DNA of 64,000 nucleotides from Pontibacillus litoralis JSM 072002 (lineage in GTDB: Bacteria; Bacillota; Bacilli; Bacillales; BH030062), in the NCBI RefSeq assembly GCF_000775615.1, contig NZ_AVPG01000001.1, positions 398,074 through 462,073 on the forward strand, written 5' to 3'. The position numbers were made by a program, and so were the translations under genes. This document shows, piece by piece, positions 39,378-49,810 of the stretch (positions within the stretch are counted from its first letter, which is position 1; each line of letters starts with the position of its first letter). The notes beneath the pieces are model-generated. The model was not told the DNA's origin, ran no database searches, and was given only the letters and a program-made list of their open reading frames with translations.

Positions 39378-40244
39378 TCATTTCTCTTCTATTCCTTCAT
39401 CAATTAACGGATTGTTGTCATCCACTTCCCATTCCGGTCTTCTTACGGAAGTCGTTTGTGTATGCTTTAATAGAGTTGCGATTGTTTTAAGTTGAATAGA
39501 TTTTAATGGAGATTGATAGTTTCTCATTTTAGTAAACCATTGCTCGTACTCTACCTCTCCAATAAATTGAGTTTCATACGATTCATGATGGAAATGAATC
39601 CTATGGTTCGGTGCAAGCACGATTTGCAGAACAGGTATATCTATTTGATGTGCTCGTAATATACTTTTCACAATACGACTCGATCGCTTCAACGATAATT
39701 GTGGACTTAACATCCGTGTTTGTTCATTCCCAACTTCTTGATACCATGTACGATCATTCTCTGGAATAAGTGTCACATCTTCTTGAAAATCCATATATTC
39801 GATACAATAAACTGCTTGTGGATGAATGAGTAGATGATTCGTTTCAATTGGGGCTTTCTTAATTTGGAAAATAGGTTCAAACATGAATAGATACGTATCA
39901 GGAAACCGTTGTAGAAAATACTTTAATAGTGCATGCTGCGTATAATAATAATGATCTAAAAACGATTTATCTGTTAACGTTCGAGAGGCCCATTTCAACT
40001 GAAAAGGAAGCAACCCATCTAAAAAATGTTGTTTTAATTCAGTTTCTGTTGCCGGTATTACACCTTCAGTAAATAGTAATGGAGGAGCGTCTTCCTGTGC
40101 CATTCCCCCTCTCTGATAGAAGTCCCATGCGTGCTTCATCTTGAGCCAATTTTGTTGTTTCAATTTCATAAAGCGACTAGGATACCGATACGGATCCATT
40201 GCGTACCTCGTAGTATAATCTTGGATTTTAATTAGTTGCGCCAT
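39378..40244 (-). CDS. NERD-like nuclease-related protein (YtlQ-like)
   Basis: Protein of 288 residues. The middle part (LLIHPQAVYCIEYMDFQEDV) resembles the NERD nuclease-related core seen in Bacillus proteins of this locus (ytlQ in B. subtilis). No clear PD-(D/E)xK triad could be assigned. GGGGGA precedes the ATG. It lies 30 bases from ytlR and 9 bases from ytlP, so the three form an operon. Confidence 0.7.
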   Translation of the reverse strand: MAQLIKIQDYTTRYAMDPYRYPSRFMKLKQQNWLKMKHAWDFYQRGGMAQEDAPPLLFTEGVIPATETELKQHFLDGLLPFQLKWASRTLTDKSFLDHYYYTQHALLKYFLQRFPDTYLFMFEPIFQIKKAPIETNHLLIHPQAVYCIEYMDFQEDVTLIPENDRTWYQEVGNEQTRMLSPQLSLKRSSRIVKSILRAHQIDIPVLQIVLAPNHRIHFHHESYETQFIGEVEYEQWFTKMRNYQSPLKSIQLKTIATLLKHTQTTSVRRPEWEVDDNNPLIDEGIEEK

Positions 40245-40253
40245 TTAATCCCC

Positions 40254-40811
40254 CTATAGTTGCAAAGATATCGTATCCACCACTTCATATTTAGATGCAC
40301 GATCTGGATGTATTCTGTAAATCGAAAATCCCGTGATAATTAATTCTCCCGCATGGCATGAGTTCAGCGCATCTGCCAAAGAAATGGTAAGTTTATCTGT
40401 CCCTTTCCATTTCTTCGCAAGTGTAATGTGCGGGGTGTAATTACGTTTCTCTATTTGAAAAGCTAATTGTGCACACTTCGCCTGGACACACTGCTGTAAT
40501 TGCAATAAAGTAGAGTGTTTTTCCACACCAGCCCATAGTACTCTCGGTTGTTGCGGGTTACCAAATGTATACAACCCCTCAACCGAAATAGAGAATGGCG
40601 GAAACGAATCACACTTCTTTAATACATCTCTTAGCTTCTTAATATTATTTTCGGATACTTCTCCTAGAAATGTTAAAGTAATATGAAAATCCTGATGATT
40701 GGTCCATACTTTATAATCCACGTGCTTATGCAATTGCTGTTGCCATTGCCCCAAGTGCTCTGCAATAGAATCTGTTACGGAAATTCCAATAAAGTAATGA
40801 GGATTGGACAT
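40254..40811 (-). CDS. ytlP: RNA 2',3'-cyclic phosphodiesterase (2'-5' RNA ligase family) YtlP
   Basis: 2H phosphoesterase of about 185 residues. The two catalytic HxT motifs are DFHITLTFLGE and YTPHITLAKKW. ThpR-type enzymes open 2',3'-cyclic phosphates of RNA. The second ATG (40811) is eight bases behind GGAGGG and is preferred to the first (40817). Confidence 0.92.
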   Translation of the reverse strand: MSNPHYFIGISVTDSIAEHLGQWQQQLHKHVDYKVWTNHQDFHITLTFLGEVSENNIKKLRDVLKKCDSFPPFSISVEGLYTFGNPQQPRVLWAGVEKHSTLLQLQQCVQAKCAQLAFQIEKRNYTPHITLAKKWKGTDKLTISLADALNSCHAGELIITGFSIYRIHPDRASKYEVVDTISLQL

Positions 40812-40832
40812 AGTCATTTCCCTCCGACATCG

Positions 40833-42014
40833 TTATGTAATTAAGGAACGAGTTGCTCCTCTTGTTTTGATTACAACGAGCAATATCATACCAACAAATG
40901 TCATGCCAGCAAAGAATCCATACATACCATTGACGCTCCATACATCTAACATTACACCACCAATAAAGGTAAAAAAAGCGTTCCCCATTCCATTCCCTAC
41001 CGCTGAATAAATACCAATTGCAGTAGCTTGTACAGCTTTCGGAGCCGTTTTTCGTACAAACAATAAAGCTGCTGGAATGTATAATCCTACTGAAATCCCT
41101 TGTACAACCGTTGTTCCGTACACGAGCATGACAGAAGGTTCAAAGAAGTAGAACAGCCACCTTAACGAAGACACCGTTGCACAAAATAACATAACCGTTG
41201 TTACATCAAAGCGATCAATTACTTTTTGAGCGATGTTCATAAATGGGGCTTCACTTCCAGCCGCAATTAAAAAAGCTATGCCGACACCAGATAATGTTCC
41301 ACCAACACTTAGAATAAATGTGCCAAAATAATAATTATTCGCTAATACTGGACCAAAAATTAAAAAATTGGAGCATAAAAATAGCATGAATGTCTTTTCT
41401 TTCATCAGCGTTTGTATGCCTGAACGAAAATCTACTTGTACGTGTTGGCCTTGTTTCGGAAACATACGTAATGATAAAACAGATGCAGTAAGACCAAAAG
41501 CAAATGAGTAGAAAATCCACGTCAAATCATTTGTCAAATCGGTAACTTTACCTACAATAAACACCGCTACCGCAAAACCAATTGCTCCCCATAAACGAAT
41601 ATTTCCATACTCCTTCTTATACGTAAGGACGAAATGAAGGGACAAGCTATCAGATAATGGTACGATAGCCGATTGGAATAACGCTATACAAATCACACCA
41701 ATTAATAACAAAGAAAAGCCTTCTAACCATGTATAGGTGTACGCCATTAATCCCGCTAACGTACAAGCAATCACTAACAACCTTCTCGGCTGTCTCGTAT
41801 AATCACTCATCATTCCCCAAAGTGGCTGAATAAAGATAGTCGTTACCGGAATCATCGCTACCACTAAACCAATTTGCGTGTGGGTAAGGCCTTGTTCTGT
41901 TTCTAAGTAAACCGATAGCAATGGGAATAAAGAACCAAAACCAAAAAAAGTAAGAAAATAAAACAGCTGAAAAGAACGATACGTTTTCTGTGGCTTTACA
42001 ACTTGCATGTCCAT
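40833..42014 (-). CDS. MFS transporter (MFS_1-like)
   Basis: Twelve predicted membrane helices in 393 residues, with the MFS loop motif WGMMSDYTRQPRRLL between helices 2 and 3. It resembles the nucleoside/phenylpropionate-type branch of the MFS. The substrate is unknown. It is 18 bases behind pepV and likely co-transcribed. RBS AGAGGA. Confidence 0.85.
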   Translation of the reverse strand: MDMQVVKPQKTYRSFQLFYFLTFFGFGSLFPLLSVYLETEQGLTHTQIGLVVAMIPVTTIFIQPLWGMMSDYTRQPRRLLVIACTLAGLMAYTYTWLEGFSLLLIGVICIALFQSAIVPLSDSLSLHFVLTYKKEYGNIRLWGAIGFAVAVFIVGKVTDLTNDLTWIFYSFAFGLTASVLSLRMFPKQGQHVQVDFRSGIQTLMKEKTFMLFLCSNFLIFGPVLANNYYFGTFILSVGGTLSGVGIAFLIAAGSEAPFMNIAQKVIDRFDVTTVMLFCATVSSLRWLFYFFEPSVMLVYGTTVVQGISVGLYIPAALLFVRKTAPKAVQATAIGIYSAVGNGMGNAFFTFIGGVMLDVWSVNGMYGFFAGMTFVGMILLVVIKTRGATRSLIT

Positions 42015-42032
42015 GTAATCCTCTCTAACAAT

Positions 42033-43430
42033 CTAATCTGTAATAAGGTCATATAATAACTCTGCATAAATGATGACTGCTTGAAATAAATCTTCTAAAT
42101 CCATATGCTCATCTGCTTGATGGGCTGTATGGGTACTATGCGTAAACAACGCTCCATATGCTACACCTTTTTTCAATGCCCGGGCGTATGTTGCCCCGCC
42201 AATTGCCAATGGCCCCGTCTCATCACCTGTGTGCTTGTGATAAACGTGTAGCAGTTTTTGAACTAAAGGGTCTTCCTTTGCTAAATAAATTGGCTCTAAA
42301 TGCTCTAGTACGTGAGAAGTAAAACCATTCGCTTTTACGTGTTGGTCGAAAACCCCATACCATTCATGAAAAGCTGCCGTCACAGGGTATCTTATGTTTA
42401 AACCAATCGTAAGAAGGTCATTTTCCATACTTGTTGTTCCTACATTCAACGTTAATGGACCAGACAGATCATCCTTACACGCCACATCGAGTCCGTTTCC
42501 TCGTGAATCTGCCAACGACTCATGCAACCAATAAAGCGTTTCCCTTACAGGTTCTGCAAATGGAATATTTCGCAATATACTCAACAACGAAAGAATGGCA
42601 TTCTCCCCATTATCTGGTTCCATCGCATGTGCTGTCTTTCCTGTTACAGTAATCGTCCAGGCATCTTTCTCTTTACAAACAGAAATAGGACAAGGTTCAT
42701 TATAATTATATTCTTCTATAAGCAATGGAACATTCACATCATCCCACATCACTGTTGCAGAAGCAGTTTGAGCTACCATATTAAGTCGCTCTCCACCACT
42801 GAAATGCTTTAATACCGCTTCTCCGTTTTCATTAGACAACGGTTTAGAAATTTGTAAATCAATTAAACCTTTTTCAGCATGAATAACAGGAAACGTCGCA
42901 TCAGGTGTAAATCCAAATGACGGCATTTCTTCCTTATCAAAATAGTGCTTCATGCAATCCCAATTTCGTTCTTCATCTGTACCGAATATAAAACGTACTC
43001 TTTTATTCGGTTTCACACCTAGATCGCGTAACCATTTCATCGCCATAAAGGCTGCCATTATCGGACCTTTGTCATCTTGAGCCCCGCGAGCATACATTTT
43101 CCCATCTTGAATAATTGCACGGAATGGGTCATTTGTCCACCCTTCTCCTGGGGGAACGACATCGACATGTCCGAGTATACCAAGCAATTCTTCTCCTTCT
43201 CCCCACTCTATATGACCAGCATATCCATTTACATTTTTCGTCTCAAATCCCTCTACTTCCCCTAATTGAAGCATGTGTGACAATGCATCACCAATCCCTT
43301 TACCGAAAGGGTTTTCCTCACTTATTGTTGCTTCGTCATACATACTTGGAATTTCTAATAAAGACGAAAGATGCTTTAACATATATGCTTCATATGATGT
43401 AAAGGATTCACGTGTAAACATCGGTTTCAT
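42033..43430 (-). CDS. pepV: Dipeptidase PepV
   Basis: M20-family zinc dipeptidase of 465 residues. Metal ligands are in ILGHVDVVPPG, GAQDDKGP, FGTDEERNWDC and the C-terminal AIGGATYAR. Cleaves dipeptides, including D-Ala-containing ones in some species. One base separates it from the preceding channel gene, so they are translated from one mRNA. RBS GGAGGG. Confidence 0.95.
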   Translation of the reverse strand: MKPMFTRESFTSYEAYMLKHLSSLLEIPSMYDEATISEENPFGKGIGDALSHMLQLGEVEGFETKNVNGYAGHIEWGEGEELLGILGHVDVVPPGEGWTNDPFRAIIQDGKMYARGAQDDKGPIMAAFMAMKWLRDLGVKPNKRVRFIFGTDEERNWDCMKHYFDKEEMPSFGFTPDATFPVIHAEKGLIDLQISKPLSNENGEAVLKHFSGGERLNMVAQTASATVMWDDVNVPLLIEEYNYNEPCPISVCKEKDAWTITVTGKTAHAMEPDNGENAILSLLSILRNIPFAEPVRETLYWLHESLADSRGNGLDVACKDDLSGPLTLNVGTTSMENDLLTIGLNIRYPVTAAFHEWYGVFDQHVKANGFTSHVLEHLEPIYLAKEDPLVQKLLHVYHKHTGDETGPLAIGGATYARALKKGVAYGALFTHSTHTAHQADEHMDLEDLFQAVIIYAELLYDLITD

Positions 43431-43431
43431 A

Positions 43432-44448
43432 TTAGTTTCCCTCCGTTATATGTCTATATGTTTTTTTATCACAAATCACATACAATTCCGCCTCAGATGG
43501 CAACGGATCATCTAACATACGATTAATGCTTAAATTTTGACGATCAGCAATGAGAGTAGCTCCTTGTTGTAACAAGCTATCAAAAGCATCACGATACGTT
43601 TTCCATTCATTGTTTAAAGGAATATGAAATAAATCATCTCCATGTGAACGACGCATTAACTGACCGTAAACGCCAGAAATCCCTTTCGTAAAGGCTGAGC
43701 GGACGGCCAAAGAAGAAATTGTTTCATGAGAAAAAATAAATTCATCGACGTTTGCGTGCTCAAAATTCTTAATATGATTCTCTTCCATTACTTCTACAAC
43801 TGTGTGCACGTTCGGAGCCATTGATTCCACTGTTGACGCAATAAGTAGTGTTTTTCCATCTATTAATTGGGAATCTCGCATGGAATCATCGGCAAATATT
43901 AATACTGCTTTAGCTTCCTGTACATTTGCTTTTTGTAAAGTTTCCATAGAAGATGCATTTCCTCTAATATAATGAATATTCTCTTCTAATATAGGAGCAA
44001 TTTCTAAATCATCGATGACAATAATTTCTACTTCCTCCATTGTTTCCAGCATTTCTTTTACTGCATAAGACGCCTTTTGCGACCAACCAATGATAATATA
44101 GTGGTGCTTATCTTTATACACTATATCTCCTTCCCTTCTCTTTTTTCGAAATACAGATAGGGCTTCTACAATTTTACCTATCAAAACACCAATTAACCCA
44201 ATCCCAAAAATATACAACACAATACCAACCATACGCCCTTCTACCGTAACAGGGGCATAGTCACCATAGCCAACCGTTGTAACTGTTGTTAACGCCCACC
44301 ATAATCCATCGAAATAATTCGGGAACGTTTCTGGTTCTAATAATACAACTAGCATAGATGATACCGACAGTAAAAGCATGCTACTAATGATTAATACGGT
44401 ATTATTAATCTTGATCATCTTAAGAAACAGCTTTCGAAAAAAGATCAT
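43432..44448 (-). CDS. RCK-gated potassium channel (YugO-like)
   Basis: Two membrane helices flank a pore loop with the selectivity filter TTVGYGDYAPV (about residues 57-66), followed by a cytosolic RCK/TrkA-N Rossmann domain (HYIIIGWSQKASYAVKEML). Total 338 residues. It resembles B. subtilis YugO, a channel used in biofilm electrical signalling, though no mistic gene is next to it. AAGGAGG precedes the ATG. Operon with pepV and the MFS gene. Confidence 0.9.
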   Translation of the reverse strand: MIFFRKLFLKMIKINNTVLIISSMLLLSVSSMLVVLLEPETFPNYFDGLWWALTTVTTVGYGDYAPVTVEGRMVGIVLYIFGIGLIGVLIGKIVEALSVFRKKRREGDIVYKDKHHYIIIGWSQKASYAVKEMLETMEEVEIIVIDDLEIAPILEENIHYIRGNASSMETLQKANVQEAKAVLIFADDSMRDSQLIDGKTLLIASTVESMAPNVHTVVEVMEENHIKNFEHANVDEFIFSHETISSLAVRSAFTKGISGVYGQLMRRSHGDDLFHIPLNNEWKTYRDAFDSLLQQGATLIADRQNLSINRMLDDPLPSEAELYVICDKKTYRHITEGN

Positions 44449-44616
44449 AGTTACCTCCTTCTTTACATCGTTCTAACAATTCATTTACATCGTGAATTCT
44501 ATGTAAATTTTACTGTACTTACTAGCTATTATACAATGAAATATAGTAATATTAAGTTGACTTCCAGAAATCTTAAAGCACCACATCTCTAACAAACCTT
44601 TAAGGAGTGGTTTTTT

Positions 44617-44835
44617 TTGAATCGTTCAACAGCTCGTATGCTTAGTCGTGTAAAGGATGTTTACCTCTATATTAGAGAGAATGGGACCGTCACAACGACA
44701 GACTTAGCGGAGGCTTTTGGTATTACCGATAGAACTGTTCAAAGGGATTTACATGTTTTACAGTATAATGGGCTTGTCGTAAGTCCTTATCGTGGGAAGT
44801 GGGAGATTACGGATCGTAAAGTAAAGATATCTTAG
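44617..44835 (+). CDS. ytzE: DeoR-type helix-turn-helix protein YtzE
   Basis: A stand-alone DeoR HTH of 72 residues (TTDLAEAFGITDRTVQRDLH) without an effector domain, the size of B. subtilis YtzE. Start TTG, nine bases behind AAGGAG. Targets are unknown. Confidence 0.9.
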   Translation: MNRSTARMLSRVKDVYLYIRENGTVTTTDLAEAFGITDRTVQRDLHVLQYNGLVVSPYRGKWEITDRKVKIS

Positions 44836-44870
44836 ATTAAATTAGACTATAAAGAAATATACATTACTTT

Positions 44871-44903
44871 AAAAGAATCCTGGTTTCGCCAGGATTCTTT
44901 TGT
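44871..44903 (+). terminator. ytzE terminator
   Basis: Perfect AAAAGAATCCTGG / CCAGGATTCTTTT hairpin with a five-base loop. Confidence 0.93.
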
Positions 44904-44906
44904 GTA

Positions 44907-44944
44907 AAATGCAAGCCCATCACACATACGGATGAGCTTGCATT
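44907..44944 (-). terminator. Terminator after the RsuA-family gene
   Basis: GCAAGCTCATC / GATGGGCTTGC stem followed by ATTTT on the minus strand. Confidence 0.8.
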
Positions 44945-44949
44945 CATGA

Positions 44950-45675
44950 TTATTTAGATTGCATTGCCTGTTCATAAAGCCATTGTATTTCCTCATCATT
45001 TAATTCCCGGTATTCCCCAGGCTCTAAGTCTTCATCTAGCGGCAGTCCAGCCATGCTCATACGCTTTAAGAACGTAACTCGCTTACCTACACTCTCAAAC
45101 ATTCGTTTTACTTGGTGGAACTTTCCTTCTGTAATGACTAACTCAATTTCTGACGTATCTCCAGAAGATAAAATTTCTAATTGCGCTGGTTTCGTTTCAT
45201 AGCCATCTTCTAGCGTAACTCCTGTCGCAAAAGCAGCAACATCATCTTCCGTTACTGCACCATCAATTACAGCATAATAGCGTTTTCCTACTTCTTTTTT
45301 CGGTGATAGAAGTTGGTGAGCCAGCTTCCCATCATTCGTTATGATTAACAATCCTTCTGTATCCTTATCAAGTCGACCGACAGGAAAAGGCGCAAACACT
45401 TGGTCCTCAGGCTCAAGAACATCAACCACTGTTGTGTCATAAGCATCTTCTGTTGCAGAAATTAACCCTTGAGGCTTATTCATCATCAAATAAATAAACT
45501 CTCTATATTCCACCGCCTCACCTGATACCGTCACTTCTTGATTCTCAGGGGATACTTGTGTTTTTGCGTCTTTAATCATCACATCATCTATGCGCACAAC
45601 ACCTGATTTTAATAATTTCTTTACATCTTTTCTCGTGCCATAGCCCATATTAGCTAACAATTTATCAATTCTCAA
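44950..45675 (-). CDS. ytzG: RsuA-family 16S rRNA pseudouridine synthase
   Basis: An N-terminal S4 domain (RIDKLLANMGYGTRKDVKKL) and an RsuA/RluB catalytic domain with the Asp in GRLDKDTEGLLIITNDG make up 241 residues. It isomerises a uridine of small-subunit rRNA by similarity to RsuA. Start TTG, eight bases behind AGGAGG. It lies 12 bases downstream of ytgP, as in B. subtilis. Confidence 0.93.
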   Translation of the reverse strand: MRIDKLLANMGYGTRKDVKKLLKSGVVRIDDVMIKDAKTQVSPENQEVTVSGEAVEYREFIYLMMNKPQGLISATEDAYDTTVVDVLEPEDQVFAPFPVGRLDKDTEGLLIITNDGKLAHQLLSPKKEVGKRYYAVIDGAVTEDDVAAFATGVTLEDGYETKPAQLEILSSGDTSEIELVITEGKFHQVKRMFESVGKRVTFLKRMSMAGLPLDEDLEPGEYRELNDEEIQWLYEQAMQSK

Positions 45676-45687
45676 AAGGCGAACCTC

Positions 45688-47319
45688 CTACCTCTGTTTC
45701 CGTTTCATTAGTCGATCAAGTCCTGGTATGCGATTTCCGACTACTCGCTCTAGTAATGTTGATTGATACGCTAACCATAAATAGAATAGAGCCCCAACAC
45801 TAGAACAGATTGTTAACACAACTATAGAAGCTGCTCTGCTATCTGTATATTCTAACCCAATAACAGATAACAACCATCTAGTAAGCACTACTACCCCAAT
45901 CATCATGGCAGTAAAAATTCCTATTAAAATGCTACGCTTCACCAATTGTTTCATTGGAAATGAAATCGAGCGTTTAATTTTAACCAAATTCAGCACAACT
46001 GCTGTTCCTACCGCTAATGCTGTACCGAATATCGATCCCTTAGGCCCAAATACCATCATTAATGGAACGTTTAATGATGCCTTTAGAAACAATCCCGCTC
46101 CCAAACTAACGAGTGCAAACTTCTGCTTGTTAATGCCTTGTAAAATAGAAGCAGATACTGTGAATAGTGCAAAAAGTAGTGCAACAGGTGCATACCATGC
46201 AAGAAGCTTTCCAGTCGTTTCAATGTACTCAAAATCATATAGAGCAGAATAAGATTCATAGGACAAGGTCATAATCCCTGCCGCAGCAGGTAAAATGAGC
46301 AACATAACAATTTGCAACGATTGATTTATTTGATCAAACATTTGCTGACGTTGATTCGCTATAAACGATTTCGTAATAGCAGGTAGCATCGCTAATGAAA
46401 GACCAGTTGCTAACGTCACTGGAATAATGACTAATTTATGGCCGAACATATGAATAGCCGCATAAGCGATTTCGCTAACTTCTCCTAAGCCGATTTTTTC
46501 CATCGTCCGATTAAACGTTAACATATCTATTAATTGATAAAGAGGTGTTGCAACTCCTACTAATACGAATGGTCCTGCATAAGCAAACAACTCTTTAAAA
46601 ATATCCTCTGTTGCAAGGCTTGAATGCACTTTTTGCTGCTGCAATTGCAAATCCAAATGCGGCTTTCTCTTCTTCCAATAAATAAGCAGAATAATAAAAC
46701 TGGCTAACGCACCAATAAAAGCAGCGAAAGAAGCAAATCCTACCGCTAAAGGCATGTTCCCATAAAACTTCATAATCATATACGTGAAAGTGAGTAAAAA
46801 ACCAATTCTTACAAGTTGTTCAACCACTTGGGAAATAGCTGTCGGCCCCATCGATTGATATCCTTGAAAAAAACCACGAACAATACTCATTGCTGGTATA
46901 ATCAACAAGGCGAAACTGATCATACGAATGACCATCGCAATATCTTCTATCGAGTTTCCACCTTCTATATCTCCTTTTACTAAAGGTGCAATTAAATCAG
47001 CACTAAAGAACATAATTAAAAAGGCGATAAATCCCGTTACTCCCATCAACTTCATACCAGAACGAAACATCCTTCGTCCTGTTTCATAGTCACCTAACGC
47101 ATTGTATTTAGAGACAAATTTAGACACAGCTAATGGGACACCAAGCGTTGATATACTTATAAATATACTGTAAGGAACATATGCATACGAAAGTAATGCC
47201 CCTCCTGTTTCCCCCACCATTGCATTAAACGGAATAACGTAAATCATTCCTAAGAACTTAGATAAAAAGGAAGCAGCCGTTAATAGCATCGTTCCCCTTA
47301 ATATTTTTGATTCAGCCAT
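45688..47319 (-). CDS. ytgP: YtgP/MurJ-type polysaccharide flippase
   Basis: MOP-superfamily membrane protein of 543 residues with about 14 helices and an N-terminal LRGTMLLTAASFLSKFLGMI typical of YtgP. B. subtilis YtgP (MurJ) is one of two lipid II flippases with Amj. The function here is by family and locus. A weak CAGGTG site precedes the ATG. Confidence 0.93.
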   Translation of the reverse strand: MAESKILRGTMLLTAASFLSKFLGMIYVIPFNAMVGETGGALLSYAYVPYSIFISISTLGVPLAVSKFVSKYNALGDYETGRRMFRSGMKLMGVTGFIAFLIMFFSADLIAPLVKGDIEGGNSIEDIAMVIRMISFALLIIPAMSIVRGFFQGYQSMGPTAISQVVEQLVRIGFLLTFTYMIMKFYGNMPLAVGFASFAAFIGALASFIILLIYWKKRKPHLDLQLQQQKVHSSLATEDIFKELFAYAGPFVLVGVATPLYQLIDMLTFNRTMEKIGLGEVSEIAYAAIHMFGHKLVIIPVTLATGLSLAMLPAITKSFIANQRQQMFDQINQSLQIVMLLILPAAAGIMTLSYESYSALYDFEYIETTGKLLAWYAPVALLFALFTVSASILQGINKQKFALVSLGAGLFLKASLNVPLMMVFGPKGSIFGTALAVGTAVVLNLVKIKRSISFPMKQLVKRSILIGIFTAMMIGVVVLTRWLLSVIGLEYTDSRAASIVVLTICSSVGALFYLWLAYQSTLLERVVGNRIPGLDRLMKRKQR

Positions 47320-47433
47320 TTTTTCACCTGCATTTATTTGTAGATTACAACCTCTCTATTTTATCATAGAATAGATGATGAACGCTCAGTATCTTATAAA
47401 AATCCGTTTGAAGAACGAAAGGAATGGACAACT

Positions 47434-48693
47434 ATGTATGATGTAACCGTCATTGGCGGAGGCCCATCTGGCTTAATGGCCGCTATTGCCGCCGCTGAAA
47501 ATGGTGCTACGAAAACACTGTTAATCGAAAAAGGAAAAAAACTAGGGAAGAAACTAGCAATTTCCGGTGGAGGACGTTGTAATGTGACCAATCGCCTTCC
47601 GCAAGAAGAAATTATCAAACATATTCCAGGAAATGGACGTTTTTTATATAGCGCCTTTTCCGTGTTTAACAACTATGACATTATTGACTTTTTTGAAAAT
47701 CTTGGTGTGAACCTAAAAGAAGAAGACCACGGACGAATGTTCCCGGTGAGCAATCAATCTAAAGATGTCGTCAACGCTCTGTTATCACGTATGGATGAGC
47801 TTCACATTGAAGTAAAGAAAGAATCTCCTGTTGAAACCGTACATTTTGGGGACAGATGTCATGAAATTGAATTAAAAACGAAAGAACGCATTCAAACCAA
47901 AGCATTAGTGTTAGCTGTTGGCGGGAAGAGCGTACCTCACACGGGGTCTGCTGGTGATGGATACGTATGGGCAGAAAAAGCAGGCCATACCATAACTGAA
48001 TTGTATCCAACTGAAGTGCCGCTTATTTCCCAGGAAACATTTATTCAACAAAAATCGTTACAAGGACTAGCTTTACGAGACGTCGCCCTATCTGTGTTAA
48101 ACCCGAAAGGTAAACCAATAATTACACATCGGATGGACATGCTATTTACGCATTTCGGTATAAGCGGACCTGCTGTTTTACGATGCTCTCAATTCGCTGT
48201 GAAACAGTTTATGAAAGGACATCGCCCCGTACATATGCAAATAGATGCAATGCCAGATTATAAGGAAAACAAACTACTGGAAGAAGCGAGAAAACTCATG
48301 CAACAACACCCGAAGCGAACCGTAAAGAACTTACTCAAAGGATGGGTGCCAGAACGCTACTTAGACTTATTGTTAAATAAAAACAACATAGCAATAGAAG
48401 ATCGTGCTACGAACACCGCTTTTGAAAAAATACAGCAGCTTATTCACGATTTCAAGCAGTTTACCTTCACTGTCCATGACTCCCAGTCTATTGAGAAAGC
48501 ATTTGTCACCGGTGGAGGAGTCTCCGTAAAAGAAATCATCCCTAATACAATGGGGTCAAAAAAAATGGACCGTCTTTATTTTAGTGGTGAAATACTCGAC
48601 ATTCACGGATACACAGGTGGCTATAATATCACCTCTGCCCTTGTGACAGGACGTATCGCAGGAACAAATGCAGCATATGATTCAATGGCGTAA
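47434..48693 (+). CDS. ytfP: HI0933-family FAD-dependent oxidoreductase YtfP
   Basis: Flavoprotein of 419 residues. It has an N-terminal FAD-binding [19 protein letters not shown] and the family motif [14 protein letters not shown], and ends with [16 protein letters not shown]. The substrate is unknown. It is divergent from ytgP. This is the last gene of the conserved block; synteny is lost after it. Confidence 0.93.
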   Translation: MYDVTVIGGGPSGLMAAIAAAENGATKTLLIEKGKKLGKKLAISGGGRCNVTNRLPQEEIIKHIPGNGRFLYSAFSVFNNYDIIDFFENLGVNLKEEDHGRMFPVSNQSKDVVNALLSRMDELHIEVKKESPVETVHFGDRCHEIELKTKERIQTKALVLAVGGKSVPHTGSAGDGYVWAEKAGHTITELYPTEVPLISQETFIQQKSLQGLALRDVALSVLNPKGKPIITHRMDMLFTHFGISGPAVLRCSQFAVKQFMKGHRPVHMQIDAMPDYKENKLLEEARKLMQQHPKRTVKNLLKGWVPERYLDLLLNKNNIAIEDRATNTAFEKIQQLIHDFKQFTFTVHDSQSIEKAFVTGGGVSVKEIIPNTMGSKKMDRLYFSGEILDIHGYTGGYNITSALVTGRIAGTNAAYDSMA

Positions 48694-48871
48694 ATAGAAT
48701 AAATAATAAATAAAACAATTTTTTATGCGGAATAATCAAAAAAATAGTCTCATTAGGGAAAATTAAGGAATGCTTTAGATGGTTGAATAACGAAAGAACA
48801 AACAGTTAATACTCATCTATCCTTGTTAGAGTCTCGCCGACAAAACGCGAAATGCCATCAGGACCCCCGTT

Positions 48872-49345
48872 TTAAAATACATCGAAATTGGTAAAGAAGA
48901 AGGAGCGACACTCGCATGTGGCGGTCATCGTTTAACAGAAAACGGATTAGACCAAGGCTTCTTCATCGAGCCAACGGTCTTCACGAATGTGACATCTGAC
49001 ATGCGCATCGTGCAAGAAGAGATTTTTGGACCAGTTGTGACGATCCAAAAATTTAAAGATGAAGCAGAGGCCATTCAATTAGCCAATGACACAGTGTATG
49101 GACTTGCAGGCGGTGTGTTCTCTGGTGACGGAGCCAAAGCGATGCGAGTTATTAAAAAAGTTCGCGCTGGGATCACGTGGGTGAACTCCTATCACCCTAC
49201 TTATGTAGAAGCTCCTTGGGGCGGATATAAACAAAGCGGAATTGGCCGCAGCCTTGGAACTTATGGCTTAGATGATTTCCAAGAAATCAAGCAAATCAAT
49301 GTTAACCTTGCAGTAGAACCTGTCGGTTGGTTTCCAAACGAATAA
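48872..49345 (+). pseudogene. 5'-truncated betaine aldehyde dehydrogenase fragment (GbsA-like)
   Basis: The frame from about 48872 to TAA at 49345 encodes only the C-terminal third of an NAD-dependent aldehyde dehydrogenase: MRIVQEEIFGPVVTIQKF, LANDTVYGLAGGV and EAPWGGYKQSGIGRSLG. These match GbsA-type betaine aldehyde dehydrogenases. The catalytic Cys and Glu regions are missing, and the sequence upstream to 48694 is AT-rich without coding signal. An ATG at 48989 is internal. The intact terminator behind it shows this was the end of a real operon. Confidence 0.85.
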
Positions 49346-49351
49346 GCATTG

Positions 49352-49386
49352 TAAAGAGAAGTGAGATATTCACTTCTCTTTTTTTC
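49352..49386 (+). terminator. Terminator after the dehydrogenase fragment
   Basis: Perfect AAGAGAAGTGA / TCACTTCTCTT stem, five-base loop, seven T residues. Confidence 0.93.
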
Positions 49387-49810
49387 GGCATTTAAGAAGA
49401 AAAAACACGCCTGTATGACGTGTGAAGGATTTTGATAGGGAAGATATACTTGGCTTTATTTATTCAATTATTGAGAAGGAAAGGTGACGATTATTAGCAT
49501 TGATCATTTGCCCCTTCCTTTTTTATTTGTGGATTATTCCACACTCTGAGGGTTACCGCTATCTGCTGGTTTCTTATGAAGGAGCTACCTAAATCCATTT
49601 TACTTGGTAACGTATTTAAAATTTTAGATGGGTCAGTATTTTGGTGGGTTATTTTTGTATTAACCTAAACTATGGTTCTTAACTGATAAACAAAAAAGAG
49701 GTGGCTTCACACTATCTCTTAAATTCCTCTGATATTTTAAATGAAGCGGCTTGAGGCAAAAAGTATATCACTGTGAAGAAGTAACCAGCCTCTATGATCC
49801 ACCTGATCCG
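49387..49810. other. Gene-free stretch at the island boundary
   Basis: No credible gene in 424 bases. A GGAAAGG...CCCCTTCC inverted pair with six T residues (about 49477-49533) could be a degenerate terminator. Several stop-rich frames suggest decayed DNA at the junction of conserved and accessory sequence. Confidence 0.5.
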
